The notes beneath the pieces were generated by a model, which had not been told where the DNA came from, searched no databases, and was given only the letters and a program-made list of their open reading frames with translations. Positions 42,985 to 51,289 of a DNA stretch of 64,000 nucleotides are shown here, one piece after another. Origin of the DNA: Marinobacter bohaiensis. Its GTDB lineage: Bacteria > Pseudomonadota > Gammaproteobacteria > Pseudomonadales > Oleiphilaceae. The stretch's first letter is position 1, and every line of letters starts with the position of its first letter. The stretch is taken from positions 62,001 through 126,000 of the forward strand of contig NZ_QGEH01000004.1 of assembly GCF_003258515.1 (NCBI RefSeq), read 5' to 3'. Both the position numbers and the translations under genes were made by a program.

Positions 42985-43207
42985 GAGGGTGCACTCCAGG
43001 CTGATGTCGGTGTCTGCCACGCAGTATACGCCGACACACGCGGTCTACCGAACCCCGGGCAAGGCTGCCCTGCCCGGAGTTCAGTGATCAGTGTTCCGTC
43101 CGGTTCATTCGCTAATCGACTGCGCGTCGCTGAAGGCTCTGAACCAGACGCCCGTTCGCCGGCATGGTGGCTCCATGTCAAGAACGGGTAACGCCGCGCC
43201 AGGGCCT

Positions 43208-44587
43208 TCAGCGGCGCGCAGAACGGCGGACAGCGGAGGCGGAAAACTCGTTGCCGCGAAAGCCCGGTTCGAAATCATAGGGCTTCTGGCCGTCGTCCAG
43301 ACCATCGACGTAGTACCGCTCCGATTTCAGATCGTAGGTCAGCTCCAGCGTGGTCCAGAACACCGGCACCGTGTAGTAACTGATGTTGTGGGCCTCGGAC
43401 ACCCGCCAGAGGTTTCCGTCGCTGTCGTATTCCTCAGTCGTCAGAATCTGCCAGCTGTCCTCGTCGATGTAGAACACCCGGCGGTGGTAGACGTGATCGA
43501 GCCCGGTACGCAGCGTCGCTTCCACGACCCAGACCCGGTGCAACTCGTAGCGGGTCAGTTGCTGATTGATGTGGCGCGGCTGGATGATGTCATCCGCCGA
43601 TGCCGACGGCTGGTGCAGCCTGTAGGCGTTGTAAGGCACATAGATCTCGCGCTTGCCCTTGAGCCTCCAGTCGTACTGGTTGGGCGCGCCGTTGTACATG
43701 TCCTTCTGGTCCACCGTGCGCAGGGACGAGCTATTCGGCAGGTCGGTGGTATAGGCCAGGTTCGGCGAACGTCTCAGACGTCGCTCACCCGACTGGTACC
43801 GCCACGCCAGACGCGGCGAGCGGACCTGGTCCAGGGTTTCGTGCACCAGATTGAGCGTGCCGGCCAGACTGGAGGGCGACATGATCCGGGTCTTCAGGTA
43901 GAAGATCTTGTTGTCGATGTCGGACAGCGAGACACCCGGCTCACTGTAGGCAAAGTAGTAATCGTATTCCGTCAGCACCGGGTTGAAGGATCCGTCCACC
44001 GTCGGCGTGGCGAATGCCGAGCGGAAGGACACTTCTTCACCGCGAAAACGCAGGATGTGGTTCCAGATGACCTCAAGCCCGCTCTGGGGAATCGGGAACG
44101 GGCTGGTGGCGATGGTGGAGCGAACGCCATTGCCGTTATCGAGTAGCTCGGCGTGCCTCGCGTTATCCCTGAGCCGCTCATAGATACGCTCCGGATAGGC
44201 GGCCGTGCGGCGCGTCTGATAGACCGGCATGACGTATTCGGGACCATACTGCTCCAGCAGCTTCCGGTGTCCGGCCGTTAGCTTGTCACCATAGAGAGCA
44301 GCATTCTCGGCCGTGATCACGAACAACGGCTTGTCGTCCGGAAACGGATCGGCTTCGATCTCGCCTTCCCGGTAAGTCGCCGGTGGTTCGGCGAGCCCGC
44401 CATCCCACGCGGGGATCGTACCCGAGCCATTGCCGGCCCGCTCTGCCCCCACCGGGGTCAAATCCTGGTCCAGGCGCGCGGCCTCGTCCTCGGAGACACT
44501 GGCCAGGGACGGGGCAGCCAGCCCAAGGAGGGAAACCAGCCCCAAAGTCGCGACCGAGCGCTTCGCCTTGCGATTACATTCCAACAA
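43208..44587 (-). CDS. DUF1329 domain secreted protein
   Basis: A protein of about 459 residues with a signal peptide (RKAKRSVATLGLVSLLGLAAPSLA) and a full-length DUF1329 domain, related to outer-membrane lipoprotein-sorting (LolB/LolA-like) folds: SEDEAARLDQDLTPVGAERAGN near the start, then WRLKGKREIYVPYNAYRLH and YELHRVWVVEATLR. Such genes are common in marine gammaproteobacteria, often with lipid-handling genes; function is unproven. A TTG at 44585-44587 with GGAGG five bases upstream is chosen; an ATG 15 bases further out lacks a ribosome site. A perfect palindrome (44684-44703) lies about 100 bases upstream. Confidence 0.85.
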   Translation of the reverse strand: MLECNRKAKRSVATLGLVSLLGLAAPSLASVSEDEAARLDQDLTPVGAERAGNGSGTIPAWDGGLAEPPATYREGEIEADPFPDDKPLFVITAENAALYGDKLTAGHRKLLEQYGPEYVMPVYQTRRTAAYPERIYERLRDNARHAELLDNGNGVRSTIATSPFPIPQSGLEVIWNHILRFRGEEVSFRSAFATPTVDGSFNPVLTEYDYYFAYSEPGVSLSDIDNKIFYLKTRIMSPSSLAGTLNLVHETLDQVRSPRLAWRYQSGERRLRRSPNLAYTTDLPNSSSLRTVDQKDMYNGAPNQYDWRLKGKREIYVPYNAYRLHQPSASADDIIQPRHINQQLTRYELHRVWVVEATLRTGLDHVYHRRVFYIDEDSWQILTTEEYDSDGNLWRVSEAHNISYYTVPVFWTTLELTYDLKSERYYVDGLDDGQKPYDFEPGFRGNEFSASAVRRSARR

Positions 44588-44683
44588 ATCGTCCTCCCGC
44601 ATCAGGAGCCGATACCCGGGGATATCGCCCCTCCAAACAGATGTGTATGTTCAGCGCAGGCGACTTTTTGCCTGATCGTTGCA

Positions 44684-44703
44684 AATTAAACAAGTGTTTA
44701 ATT
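44684..44703. promoter_or_regulatory. Perfect 20-bp palindromic operator upstream of the DUF1329 gene
   Basis: AATTAAACA-AG-TGTTTAATT: nine-base arms around two bases, in the gap between the DUF1329 gene (minus) and the gene at 44885 (plus). The core AAACA-N2-TGTTT resembles operators of TetR-family fatty-acid regulators such as PsrA. The regulator itself is not in this window. Confidence 0.65.
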
Positions 44704-44884
44704 GTAGGAAGTTGTTAATCCTCACCAAATGGCCGCCCCGCCCTGGAGCCCATCCGCCACGCCTCCCTGTGCTTCCCGGCGGAGACCGTCGCAACGCCGC
44801 CTGCACATCCACGGACACGGCAAGCGAAACCGGAATCTGTTAGACTGGCTCATCAGCTCAACCACCGGATCCGCGGAGTCGTTC

Positions 44885-45361
44885 ATGGCGTCACAGTGGC
44901 CCACATTCACCAGGCAGAAGCTATTCCTGGCCAATACACTGTTTCGTCTGGCCGAGGAGCAGGATCAGGCAACCCGTCGCGAAGCGAGCTTGCAGGGTGG
45001 AGTTGCGCTGCTCTCCGAAACCCGGAGCGCCCTGCTCTCCCTGATTGCCGACCTGTATCAGGTGAGTCCTGCATCTAGGAACAGCATCGACGCCTTGGCA
45101 GAGGCCATTGACTACACCTGTCGCGAGGTAGAGGAGTTGCGCGCGCTGGCCACTGAGCCAGGATCCTGGTGGCAACATGTTGATGGGCTACTGGCCGAGC
45201 AGGGCCGCCCTGTCGACCGCAAGAAAGCGGAAGCCCAGGACAACCTGATCGCGGTATCCGCCCAGTCCGGACCGGACCGTACACCGGCAGAACTGCTCAA
45301 GACGACCGAAGCCATACGCCGCTACATCGACGGCGTGCTGGAAAGGCACGAAGAGTGGTAG
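44885..45361 (+). CDS. DUF6586-type conserved hypothetical protein
   Basis: A 158-residue, mainly helical protein without membrane segments (WPTFTRQKLFLANTLFRLAEEQDQATRREASLQGGVALLSETRSALLSLIADLYQ in short stretches). Pseudomonads carry a similar gene close to sulA and lexA, and the same neighbourhood is seen here. The ATG at 44885 has GGAG six bases upstream; an in-frame start 156 bases upstream would overlap the palindrome leader and is unlikely. It probably shares a transcript with the next small gene. No function is known. Confidence 0.7.
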   Translation: MASQWPTFTRQKLFLANTLFRLAEEQDQATRREASLQGGVALLSETRSALLSLIADLYQVSPASRNSIDALAEAIDYTCREVEELRALATEPGSWWQHVDGLLAEQGRPVDRKKAEAQDNLIAVSAQSGPDRTPAELLKTTEAIRRYIDGVLERHEEW

Positions 45362-45450
45362 GCTTTCGATCCTGACGAGGACCGACGGCATCAAACGCCA
45401 AAATGAATCGAATTGAGAAGGCCGAAAGCCTTCCGATAAAGGCTGTATTT

Positions 45451-45711
45451 ATGTCCACATCCATTCTGGAAATCGTAGAACTCCCCGATGGCGATTTTGC
45501 CCTGCAGCGGGTCGATGACGATTCGGCGCCTCTGGTCCGCATCTCCTTCTCCCAGGAAGCGCGTGACATGATGGAAGATCGCGACCTGTCCGTGGCAAAG
45601 GCCATGATGACAGCGGGTATCGAAGCGGTGGGCGACATTGCCCACGCCATCGATTGGGAAGACGAGGATGCGGAGCTGCCCGCTCCCTCCCAGTCCCGCA
45701 CGCTGCACTAG
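45451..45711 (+). CDS. Small conserved hypothetical protein (86 aa)
   Basis: An 86-residue acidic protein: SILEIVELPDGDFALQRVDD, then PLVRISFSQEARDMM and an acidic tail AIDWEDEDAEL. It has no membrane segment and no motif I recognise. A gene of this type lies near sulA-lexA in pseudomonads. The ATG at 45451 is preferred because AAGG lies eight bases before it; an in-frame ATG 48 bases upstream has none. It is 89 bp after the DUF6586-type gene on the same strand, so co-transcription is likely. Confidence 0.7.
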   Translation: MSTSILEIVELPDGDFALQRVDDDSAPLVRISFSQEARDMMEDRDLSVAKAMMTAGIEAVGDIAHAIDWEDEDAELPAPSQSRTLH

Positions 45712-46207
45712 TCGACCACACCGTATACCCACGCCAGGGGCCGGACGCGACAGGACGGTCTATGGCGGCGGAAGCCGGCCATCCGCAGAATGCCTTAACT
45801 TGAAGGGTTCCGAGCAACACCGGATGGCTTGGCGAAGAATGATGATCAAGGGAGGGACATTCCGAGCGCCGCGTGCGCTGCTGCGGGAGAGCCGTCGGGC
45901 GCGGTCGTCCATTCCCATCGTCGGCACACCGAACCACCACGGCCAGGGTGGCTATCCGCCGGCGTTATCCATTTACCAGCGCAATCTCTACAGGCCACGA
46001 CGGCCTGTGAATACGAACCAACCCGCGCAGTAGGTCTTGCCGGGCCGGAAACCACACCGCCGTTTACGTCATCCAGACGCCCACCATCCAACGACGACGT
46101 ACCCTGCGTTACAACTCGTCCGAGCATGAACCATCAGGGCGCAGCCTGCCCTGACACGGCCTCACCGAATGCCTTACCCGGACATGAAACCCGGAAAGTC
46201 GCCCGGC
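45712..46207. other. 496-bp gap between convergent genes, no convincing gene
   Basis: The stretch has open frames on both strands, but they are Pro/Arg/Ser-rich and lack ribosome sites. It contains two perfect hairpins, ACAGGCC-ACGAC-GGCCTGT (45990-46008) and TCAGGGC-N7-GCCCTGA (46134-46154), neither with a T-run. A decayed gene or a structured RNA cannot be excluded. Confidence 0.5.
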
Positions 46208-46732
46208 CTAACGCTGCCTCAGAACAACGCCGTGGCTCTCCCCTTTGGCAGAGGCCTGCTGCAAGCGATCCATGGCGGCCGTTCCCGGCGTGCCTGCGGT
46301 CCACATCACCACCGCGTGGCAGGTACCGGCCCGCAGCGCGCGCTCCGCCAATTCCTGGGCGTCAAACTGATCGTTTGAGCGCAGGACCAGAATCTCGCCG
46401 GCAACAATGCCATGGGTCTGCTGCCACTTCTGCATCAACGCCTGGGGAGGATCGATCCAGGCCAGCCAGCGACGCTCCTGGTTCAGCTGGGTCAGCATGG
46501 GGAGCAGCAGCTGCATGTTCTCGACCTGACCTTCCGGCAATATGATTTCGGTCACATTGCCCTGGGGCTCGCGAGCCGGAGCGTCAGGCGTTTCCGGAGC
46601 CCGAAGCGGGCGCTCCTGCGAGTGGATCGCCACCGGCCTGGCCAGACGGCTCCGACGCTTCAGCGATCGGTCCGCCAGCGCCACGGGCACCGGATTCTGG
46701 GAAAGAGTCTGGTTAAAACTGAGCTGCTCCAC
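46208..46732 (-). CDS. sulA: SOS cell-division inhibitor SulA
   Basis: SulA binds FtsZ and halts division during DNA damage. The 174-residue protein has the SulA core TEIILPEGQVENMQLLLPMLTQLNQERRWLAWIDPPQ (in parts) and the RecA-like fold end LRAGTCHAVVMWT. It starts 33 bp after lexA on the same strand, so it would be transcribed with lexA from the LexA-controlled promoter. The lexA-sulA order is the one found in pseudomonads and many related marine species. The N-terminal 60 residues are basic and variable, as usual. Confidence 0.92.
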   Translation of the reverse strand: MEQLSFNQTLSQNPVPVALADRSLKRRSRLARPVAIHSQERPLRAPETPDAPAREPQGNVTEIILPEGQVENMQLLLPMLTQLNQERRWLAWIDPPQALMQKWQQTHGIVAGEILVLRSNDQFDAQELAERALRAGTCHAVVMWTAGTPGTAAMDRLQQASAKGESHGVVLRQR

Positions 46733-46765
46733 GGGACACCTCCGAATGTCGCACGGGCCAGGCTA

Positions 46766-47374
46766 TCAGTGCATATCCGACCGACGGATCACACCGACAC
46801 CCAAGCCTTCGATAAACAGTTCCTGCTCGGTCAAATCAACGTCAATGGGCTGGAATTCCTCGTTTTCCGGCAGCAGGTAAACGTGGGTCCCTTCACGCTT
46901 GAAGCGCTTGACGGTCACTTCCTCACCCACACGGGCCACGACGACCTGGCCGTTCTGGACGTCCTGGGTCCGGTGGACGGCCAGCAGGTCGCCGTCAAGA
47001 ATGCCAATGTCCTTCATGCTCATGCCGCGCACGCGCAGCAGGTAGTCGGCAGACGGGGAAAAGAAGGTGGGTTGCAGGGCACAGTAATCGTCAATGTGTT
47101 CCTGCGCGAGGATCGGACTACCGGCGGCTACCTGCCCCACGATGGGCAAACCGGGATCCTCTTCCGCTTCAGGCAGGCGGATGCCACGGCTGGCGCCGGG
47201 CACCATCTCGATTGCGCCTTTACGGGCCAGCGCCCGCAAGTGTTCCTCAGCCGCGTTGGCCGACTTGAACCCCAGTTCCCTGGCGATTTCGGCCCGGGTG
47301 GGGGGATAACCCGTGTCGTCCACGTAGCGGCGGATTACGTCCAGAACCTGGGATTGTCTCGGTGTCAGCTTCAT
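46766..47374 (-). CDS. lexA: SOS repressor LexA
   Basis: LexA represses the SOS regulon and cleaves itself when RecA is activated. The 202-residue protein has the N-terminal winged helix ([33 protein letters not shown]), the cleavage bond Ala84-Gly85 (VAAGSP), and the catalytic pair Ser119 ([10 protein letters not shown]) and Lys156 (EVTVKRFKR). Length equals that of E. coli LexA. Two LexA boxes and a sigma-70 promoter lie directly upstream, so the gene should control itself and sulA. Confidence 0.98.
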   Translation of the reverse strand: MKLTPRQSQVLDVIRRYVDDTGYPPTRAEIARELGFKSANAAEEHLRALARKGAIEMVPGASRGIRLPEAEEDPGLPIVGQVAAGSPILAQEHIDDYCALQPTFFSPSADYLLRVRGMSMKDIGILDGDLLAVHRTQDVQNGQVVVARVGEEVTVKRFKREGTHVYLLPENEEFQPIDVDLTEQELFIEGLGVGVIRRSDMH

Positions 47375-47383
47375 GCCGTTTAC

Positions 47384-47399
47384 CTGTCTTTATATACAG
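47384..47399. promoter_or_regulatory. LexA box 1 of lexA-sulA
   Basis: CTGT, eight bases (CTTTATAT on the plus strand), ACAG: a perfect match to the CTGT-N8-ACAG consensus, ten bases before the lexA start codon and downstream of the -10 element. Confidence 0.93.
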
Positions 47400-47402
47400 T
47401 AC

Positions 47403-47418
47403 GAGTGACTATATACAG
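47403..47418. promoter_or_regulatory. LexA box 2 of lexA-sulA
   Basis: Minus strand CTGT-ATATAGTC-ACTC: one perfect half-site and one degenerate half. It overlaps the -10 element of the promoter and is separated by three bases from box 1, so binding would block RNA polymerase. Confidence 0.75.
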
Positions 47419-47436
47419 TATTTTATCCAGTGTAAA
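47408..47436 (-). promoter_or_regulatory. Sigma-70 promoter of lexA-sulA
   Basis: Minus strand TTTACA, exactly 17 bases, TATAGT. Both hexamers are close to consensus (4-5 of 6). The -10 lies inside LexA box 2, the expected layout for an autoregulated lexA. Confidence 0.8.
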
Positions 47437-47468
47437 GACTGGAGACAGGACGGCGTTGCATCACGCGA

Positions 47469-47741
47469 CTACTTGACCGTGAAAGACTTCCTGGGCCGGT
47501 AGGCCATGCCCTCGACGTCCACTTTGTCCACCCGGGCGCGGTCGGGGCCCTTGTGCAGCCACTCAACCAGGGACTCTACGGCCGCTTCATCGCCACAGGC
47601 GAAGACTTCGACCGAGCCGTCTTCCAGATTCTTCACGTACCCGGTCAGCCCCAGCGCCCTGGCCTTTTCCTGGGTACTGGCCCGAAACAAAACGCCCTGA
47701 ACCTGTCCATAAACTCGGGCTTTCACACATTGCTCTTCCAT
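47469..47741 (-). CDS. acyP: Acylphosphatase
   Basis: A small enzyme that hydrolyses acyl phosphates such as acetyl or carbamoyl phosphate. The 90-residue protein has the family signature with the phosphate-binding Arg20 (YGQVQGVLFR) and catalytic Asn38 (GYVKNLEDGSVEV). One residue in the loop is unusual: Leu18 replaces the aromatic or glycine often seen in VQGVxFR. GGGAGG lies five bases before the ATG. It is between the DUF6231 gene and lexA on the same strand, with about 70 bp before the lexA control region. Confidence 0.95.
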   Translation of the reverse strand: MEEQCVKARVYGQVQGVLFRASTQEKARALGLTGYVKNLEDGSVEVFACGDEAAVESLVEWLHKGPDRARVDKVDVEGMAYRPRKSFTVK

Positions 47742-47836
47742 TGCAACCTCCCGGAAAGACTCTGATCTGTGACCTCGTGGGTGATACCCTAACCCGGCGC
47801 GACGTCGCTGAAAATATCGCGCCGGCAAGCGTACCG

Positions 47837-48298
47837 CTACCAGCGGTATTTCCCCCAATTCTCGGGGTTGGCCCAATACCGGGGGTTGTTCCACTCCCGA
47901 GGGCGATTATAGGTTTCGATGTCATAGGTGAACAGTTCGGTACCGTCGTCAAAACGGTCATGACGATGGAAGGCAAGCGCGACCATGTCGCTGAAGGTCC
48001 AGCCGTCGTCCGGTGCCAGACTGACCGCGACACGACGCGCCCCGGCATTGCGCAGCCAGCCCAGGAACTGCCGGGCTTCTTCGTGGGACAGACGGCCCAT
48101 CAGTTCAGTAACCAGTGCCAGATCCGCCACGGCCTCCTGGTGCTCAACGACCGCCAGGGGCGCTTCGGAGACATCCGTCAGTTCGATACCGGCGTATTCA
48201 GCCCAGACATCGCCAATATGTCGGGCGGTTTCCCCCGCGACCAGCAGCGATTCGGGCCGGTACTGCCCCAGCAGCTGTTTCAGGCTTTGTTCCAGCAT
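47837..48298 (-). CDS. DUF6231 family protein
   Basis: A 153-residue protein with no signal peptide or membrane helix. The middle part has an alternating hydrophobic pattern with acidic turns (LGQYRPESLLVAGETARHIGDVWA; VVEHQEAVADLALVTELMGRLSHEEARQFLGWLRNAGARRVAVSLAP, split) that looks like a Rossmann-type fold close to methyltransferases but without a clear SAM motif. The C-terminus is aromatic and Asn-rich (RPREWNNPRYWANPENWGKYRW). GGGAG lies four bases before the chosen ATG. It is the first gene of the run leading to acyP. Function unknown. Confidence 0.72.
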   Translation of the reverse strand: MLEQSLKQLLGQYRPESLLVAGETARHIGDVWAEYAGIELTDVSEAPLAVVEHQEAVADLALVTELMGRLSHEEARQFLGWLRNAGARRVAVSLAPDDGWTFSDMVALAFHRHDRFDDGTELFTYDIETYNRPREWNNPRYWANPENWGKYRW

Positions 48299-48505
48299 GA
48301 TGCTCCCATCCCGGTGCATGGAGCCGATCAGTGTAACAGTACGCGCGTGGAATGGCGCATCCGGCCGTCGCCTCGGCAGGCGGGCCGGATCGTCCCGGCA
48401 CGGGTCCTGCTTGAACCACATCACCGCCGGGATTGACGCGGCCACAACGAACTGCGACAAAGCCTACAGGAACCTCACAGCGGCCAACCCAACCAAGGAG
48501 CCGAA

Positions 48506-49504
48506 ATGACAGTGGAACAGGCGTGCCGGATGCCCAGCATCCTCAAAAACCAGGACGGCGAGGAACGACGCGTCGGCGTGGAGATCGAGATATCCGGGCT
48601 CTCCTACGACAGCCTCGTCCGCCTCTGCGGCAAGCTGCTCAAGGGGGAGCCGCACCTGACATCCCGCTACGTCACCCGCCTGGATACGCCCCAGGGCGAA
48701 TACACCATCGAGCTGGATTCCGACCCGATCAAGGACCTGGACCTGCAGGACGACCGGCTGCCCGACTCCATACGCGAACTCGGCGGCCACGCCATGGAAG
48801 TGATCGACGCAGCGGCCGAACGCATCGTGCCGCTGGAAATCGTCAGCCCGCCGCTGCCGCTGTCGGAGCTGGAGACCATGGAGGAACTCTGTAACAAGCT
48901 GCGCGACGCCGGTGCCGTAGGCAGTCGCGAGGCGCTGATCTACGCCTTCGGCCTGCAGCTGAACCCGGAGCTGCCCAACCTGGAAAGCGGCACCCTGCTG
49001 GCCTACCTGCGGGCTTTCGCGGCGCTCTACGAGTGGCTGAAATCGCGTCATCAGCTGGATATCAGCCGTAAGTTCACTACCTACATCGAACCCTGGGACA
49101 CGGACTACGTGGACCTGATCATGCAGCCGGACTATCAGCCCGACCGCGCCACGCTGATGAAGGATTACCTGCACTACAATCCGACCCGCAACCGCGCGCT
49201 CGACTTGCTGCCGCTGTTCTCCCACCTCGACGACGGCCTGCTGCGGCAGTACGTCGACGACGAACGCATCAAGGCCCGCCCGACCCTGCACTACCGCCTG
49301 CCTGACTGCGACATCGACAACCCGCGCTGGCACTTCTCCGACGTGTGGAACGACTGGGTGGTGGTCGAGGAACTGGCAGCGGACGCAAAACGTCTGCAGG
49401 ACCTGATGGCCGCCTACCGCGAAAGCCGCAAGTTCAGCTTCCGCAACCTGACCACTAGCTGGAAGGACCGCTGCGAGGAATGGCTGGCTCAGAACCTGGC
49501 TTGA
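48506..49504 (+). CDS. Amidoligase-family enzyme (predicted ATP-dependent COOH-NH2 ligase)
   Basis: A 332-residue protein of the amidoligase family (PF12224 type), predicted relatives of glutamine synthetase and gamma-glutamylcysteine synthetase that join a carboxylate to an amine. The acidic metal/ATP-binding motifs expected of the fold are visible: GVEIEISG at 24-31, YTIELDSD near 71-78 and the EIVSPPLPLSELE block near 112-124. A conserved arginine in NPTRNRALDLLPL lies later. AAGGAG stands five bases before the ATG. It overlaps by 25 bases with a class I glutamine amidotransferase gene, a pairing predicted by comparative genomics to make or break an unknown gamma-glutamyl-like amide. The substrate is not known. 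Confidence 0.85.
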   Translation: MTVEQACRMPSILKNQDGEERRVGVEIEISGLSYDSLVRLCGKLLKGEPHLTSRYVTRLDTPQGEYTIELDSDPIKDLDLQDDRLPDSIRELGGHAMEVIDAAAERIVPLEIVSPPLPLSELETMEELCNKLRDAGAVGSREALIYAFGLQLNPELPNLESGTLLAYLRAFAALYEWLKSRHQLDISRKFTTYIEPWDTDYVDLIMQPDYQPDRATLMKDYLHYNPTRNRALDLLPLFSHLDDGLLRQYVDDERIKARPTLHYRLPDCDIDNPRWHFSDVWNDWVVVEELAADAKRLQDLMAAYRESRKFSFRNLTTSWKDRCEEWLAQNLA

Positions 49505-50196
49505 CCATCGGCATCAGCGGCCCGTCGCGACAGCGCCTGCCCCATCGCCTGATGCGACTGGGGCTGAGACTGTTCGGTGCGCGCCCGCTGTTCATTCGCC
49601 CGGGCTCGCGGGTGGACGTGTCCATGCTGGACGGGCTGATCCTGTCCGGCGGCACCCACGTCCATCCCGACCGGTTCGGCCAGGCGCCCGAAGTACGAGC
49701 CCGATACGACCGACTGCGGGACGAGACCGACTGGCGCCTGCTGGCGGAAACCGAGCGCCTGCACCTGCCGGTGTTGGGTATCTGCCGGGGGGCGCAGCTG
49801 ATCAACGTGTTCCGCGGCGGCTCCCTGTGCCAGAACGTCACGCCGCTGCGGGTCAATACCCGGCACCGACCGCTGCTGCTGCCGCTGCAGACCGTTCGCC
49901 TGGTCCATGGCAGCCTGCTGGGCCAGATCATGCTGGGGCCCACCATTGGAGCCAACCGCATTCACAGCCAGGCGATCAAGCGGCTGGGACGCGGTCTGCG
50001 GGTGGTCGCCCTCGACAACGACTATTTTGTGCAGGCGGTGGAGAGCGAGGAAGGGCAATGGCTGCTGGGTGTCCAGTGGCATCCGGAATACCTGCTGTAT
50101 CACCCGTTGCACCGGCGGATTTTCGAGTGCTTCGTGCACGCGGCCCGGCAACAGAAGCTGCGGCGCCTGGGACAGAGTGAAGGCAGCGCCCTGTGA
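49480..50196 (+). CDS. Class I glutamine amidotransferase / gamma-glutamyl hydrolase (PuuD-like)
   Basis: A 238-residue peptidase C26-type protein with the catalytic triad: nucleophile Cys102 in LGICRGAQLINV and His201/Glu203 in GVQWHPEYLL. It is shorter than PuuD of E. coli and lacks an extra synthetase domain, so it acts alone or with the upstream amidoligase. The start ATG lies inside the end of the amidoligase gene (25-base overlap), which suggests translational coupling. Known relatives hydrolyse gamma-glutamyl amides such as gamma-glutamyl-GABA. Whether it recycles the amidoligase product or supplies ammonia for it is not decided by the sequence. Confidence 0.87.
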   Translation: MAGSEPGLTIGISGPSRQRLPHRLMRLGLRLFGARPLFIRPGSRVDVSMLDGLILSGGTHVHPDRFGQAPEVRARYDRLRDETDWRLLAETERLHLPVLGICRGAQLINVFRGGSLCQNVTPLRVNTRHRPLLLPLQTVRLVHGSLLGQIMLGPTIGANRIHSQAIKRLGRGLRVVALDNDYFVQAVESEEGQWLLGVQWHPEYLLYHPLHRRIFECFVHAARQQKLRRLGQSEGSAL

Positions 50197-50279
50197 CGCG
50201 GCCTGGTGAGCAAGTGCTCCGTTCGCCGTCCGGTCTGAACGTCGCCGGCACCCGCAACACCGTGTCGATCAGCGCCTGG

Positions 50280-50483
50280 TCAGATCGCCGCCAGGTATTT
50301 GGCCAGGACCGCTTTGAGCTGGCGCATGCGTTCCGGCTCCTGCTCATTGCCGTCAAGATGGCGCTCCACGAACTGGCGCAGATCCTCGCGTGTGCGGATC
50401 GTCGACGGATCGGCGCCGGTCAATTCCCACAGCACGCGCTGTTCGCGAGGCGTCAACCTGACCTGTTGTTCATGGACCAGCAT
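50280..50483 (-). CDS. Small hypothetical protein (67 aa)
   Basis: A 67-residue soluble, helical protein (VRLTPREQRVLWELTGADP, then REDLRQFVERHL and RMRQLKAVLAKYLAAI). The first part has the look of a helix-turn-helix start (TPREQRVLWEL), but it is too short for a firm call. GGGAG lies nine bases before the ATG. It is convergent with the amidotransferase gene and divergent from the SIMPL-domain gene. No function can be given, and it may be restricted to this lineage. Confidence 0.5.
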   Translation of the reverse strand: MLVHEQQVRLTPREQRVLWELTGADPSTIRTREDLRQFVERHLDGNEQEPERMRQLKAVLAKYLAAI

Positions 50484-50565
50484 GAAACTTACTCCCGATA
50501 TCCGTGTCCGTTAGCACCATGATTCCCGAAGGGAAAACCAACCGACAACCACAAGGAAGACCAGC

Positions 50566-51270
50566 ATGCCAATAACCCCGCTCCGTTCATCCCGTACGGG
50601 CCTCAAGTCCCTGGCATTCGCCGCCGTGCTGCTGCCCTCACTGGCCGCCGCAGGAGAAGTCAGCGTTACCGGCGAGGGCAAGGTGCAGTATACGCCCGAC
50701 AGCGTTCGTCTGCAGTTCACCGCCCGCGGCGAGAGCGCCGATTCCCAGGCCGCCATCCACACCGTGGAGGACAAGATCGACGCCTGGGAGAACAACATCA
50801 GCGCCTACCGCAACCAGTTGGACAAATACGACACCGCCACACTGAACCTCTACAGCCGGCAGCTTCCGGTGGAACGGGACAGCGACGAACCACCCAAGCG
50901 TCACAGCGTCGCCACCCAGTCAGTCAGCTTCACCCTGCCTGCACTGGATTCCCTGAACCCGGTGCTCCAGGCGGCCCAGGACAGTGGCCTGGAGTACAAC
51001 GTCAACGACAACAGTTTCTTCCATTCCAACCAGGCCAGGCTGGAGCGCGAAGCTCTGGGCAAGGCCATCGACGATGCCCGCGACCAGTGCCAGTTCATTG
51101 CCCAGCGGCTGGGCCAGAGCTGTGGCGAAGTGAAAACCCTGTCCACCCACGGCAGCCCTCGTCCGCAGGTCATGATGATGGAAGCCCGCGCCAAGGGTGA
51201 CGGCCCGGTCACCGAGGTCGGCGAGCGCGAGATCGCCGTGTCGGTCAGCGCGACCTTCGAGATCGACTGA
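50566..51270 (+). CDS. SIMPL-domain (DUF541) periplasmic protein
   Basis: A 234-residue protein with a signal peptide (SLAFAAVLLPSLAAAG) and a full SIMPL/DUF541 domain: EVSVTGEGKVQYTPDSVRLQFTARGES at the mature N-terminus and the C-terminal VGEREIAVSVSATFEID, the typical beta-strand closing motif. Relatives (BP26 of Brucella, YggE of E. coli) form periplasmic oligomers and reduce oxidative stress; a direct activity is not established. AAGGAAG lies before the ATG. It ends 19 bp from the convergent tamB gene. Confidence 0.88.
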   Translation: MPITPLRSSRTGLKSLAFAAVLLPSLAAAGEVSVTGEGKVQYTPDSVRLQFTARGESADSQAAIHTVEDKIDAWENNISAYRNQLDKYDTATLNLYSRQLPVERDSDEPPKRHSVATQSVSFTLPALDSLNPVLQAAQDSGLEYNVNDNSFFHSNQARLEREALGKAIDDARDQCQFIAQRLGQSCGEVKTLSTHGSPRPQVMMMEARAKGDGPVTEVGEREIAVSVSATFEID

Positions 51271-51289
51271 TGATCGGCTCGCACGGCGA

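Noticed and set aside
43055-43077. CCGGGCA-N9-TGCCCGG hairpin downstream of the DUF1329 gene as a terminator
   Set aside because: There is no T-run after it on either strand and it lies 130 bases from the stop codon; kept only as a member of the AGGCTGC-core hairpins.
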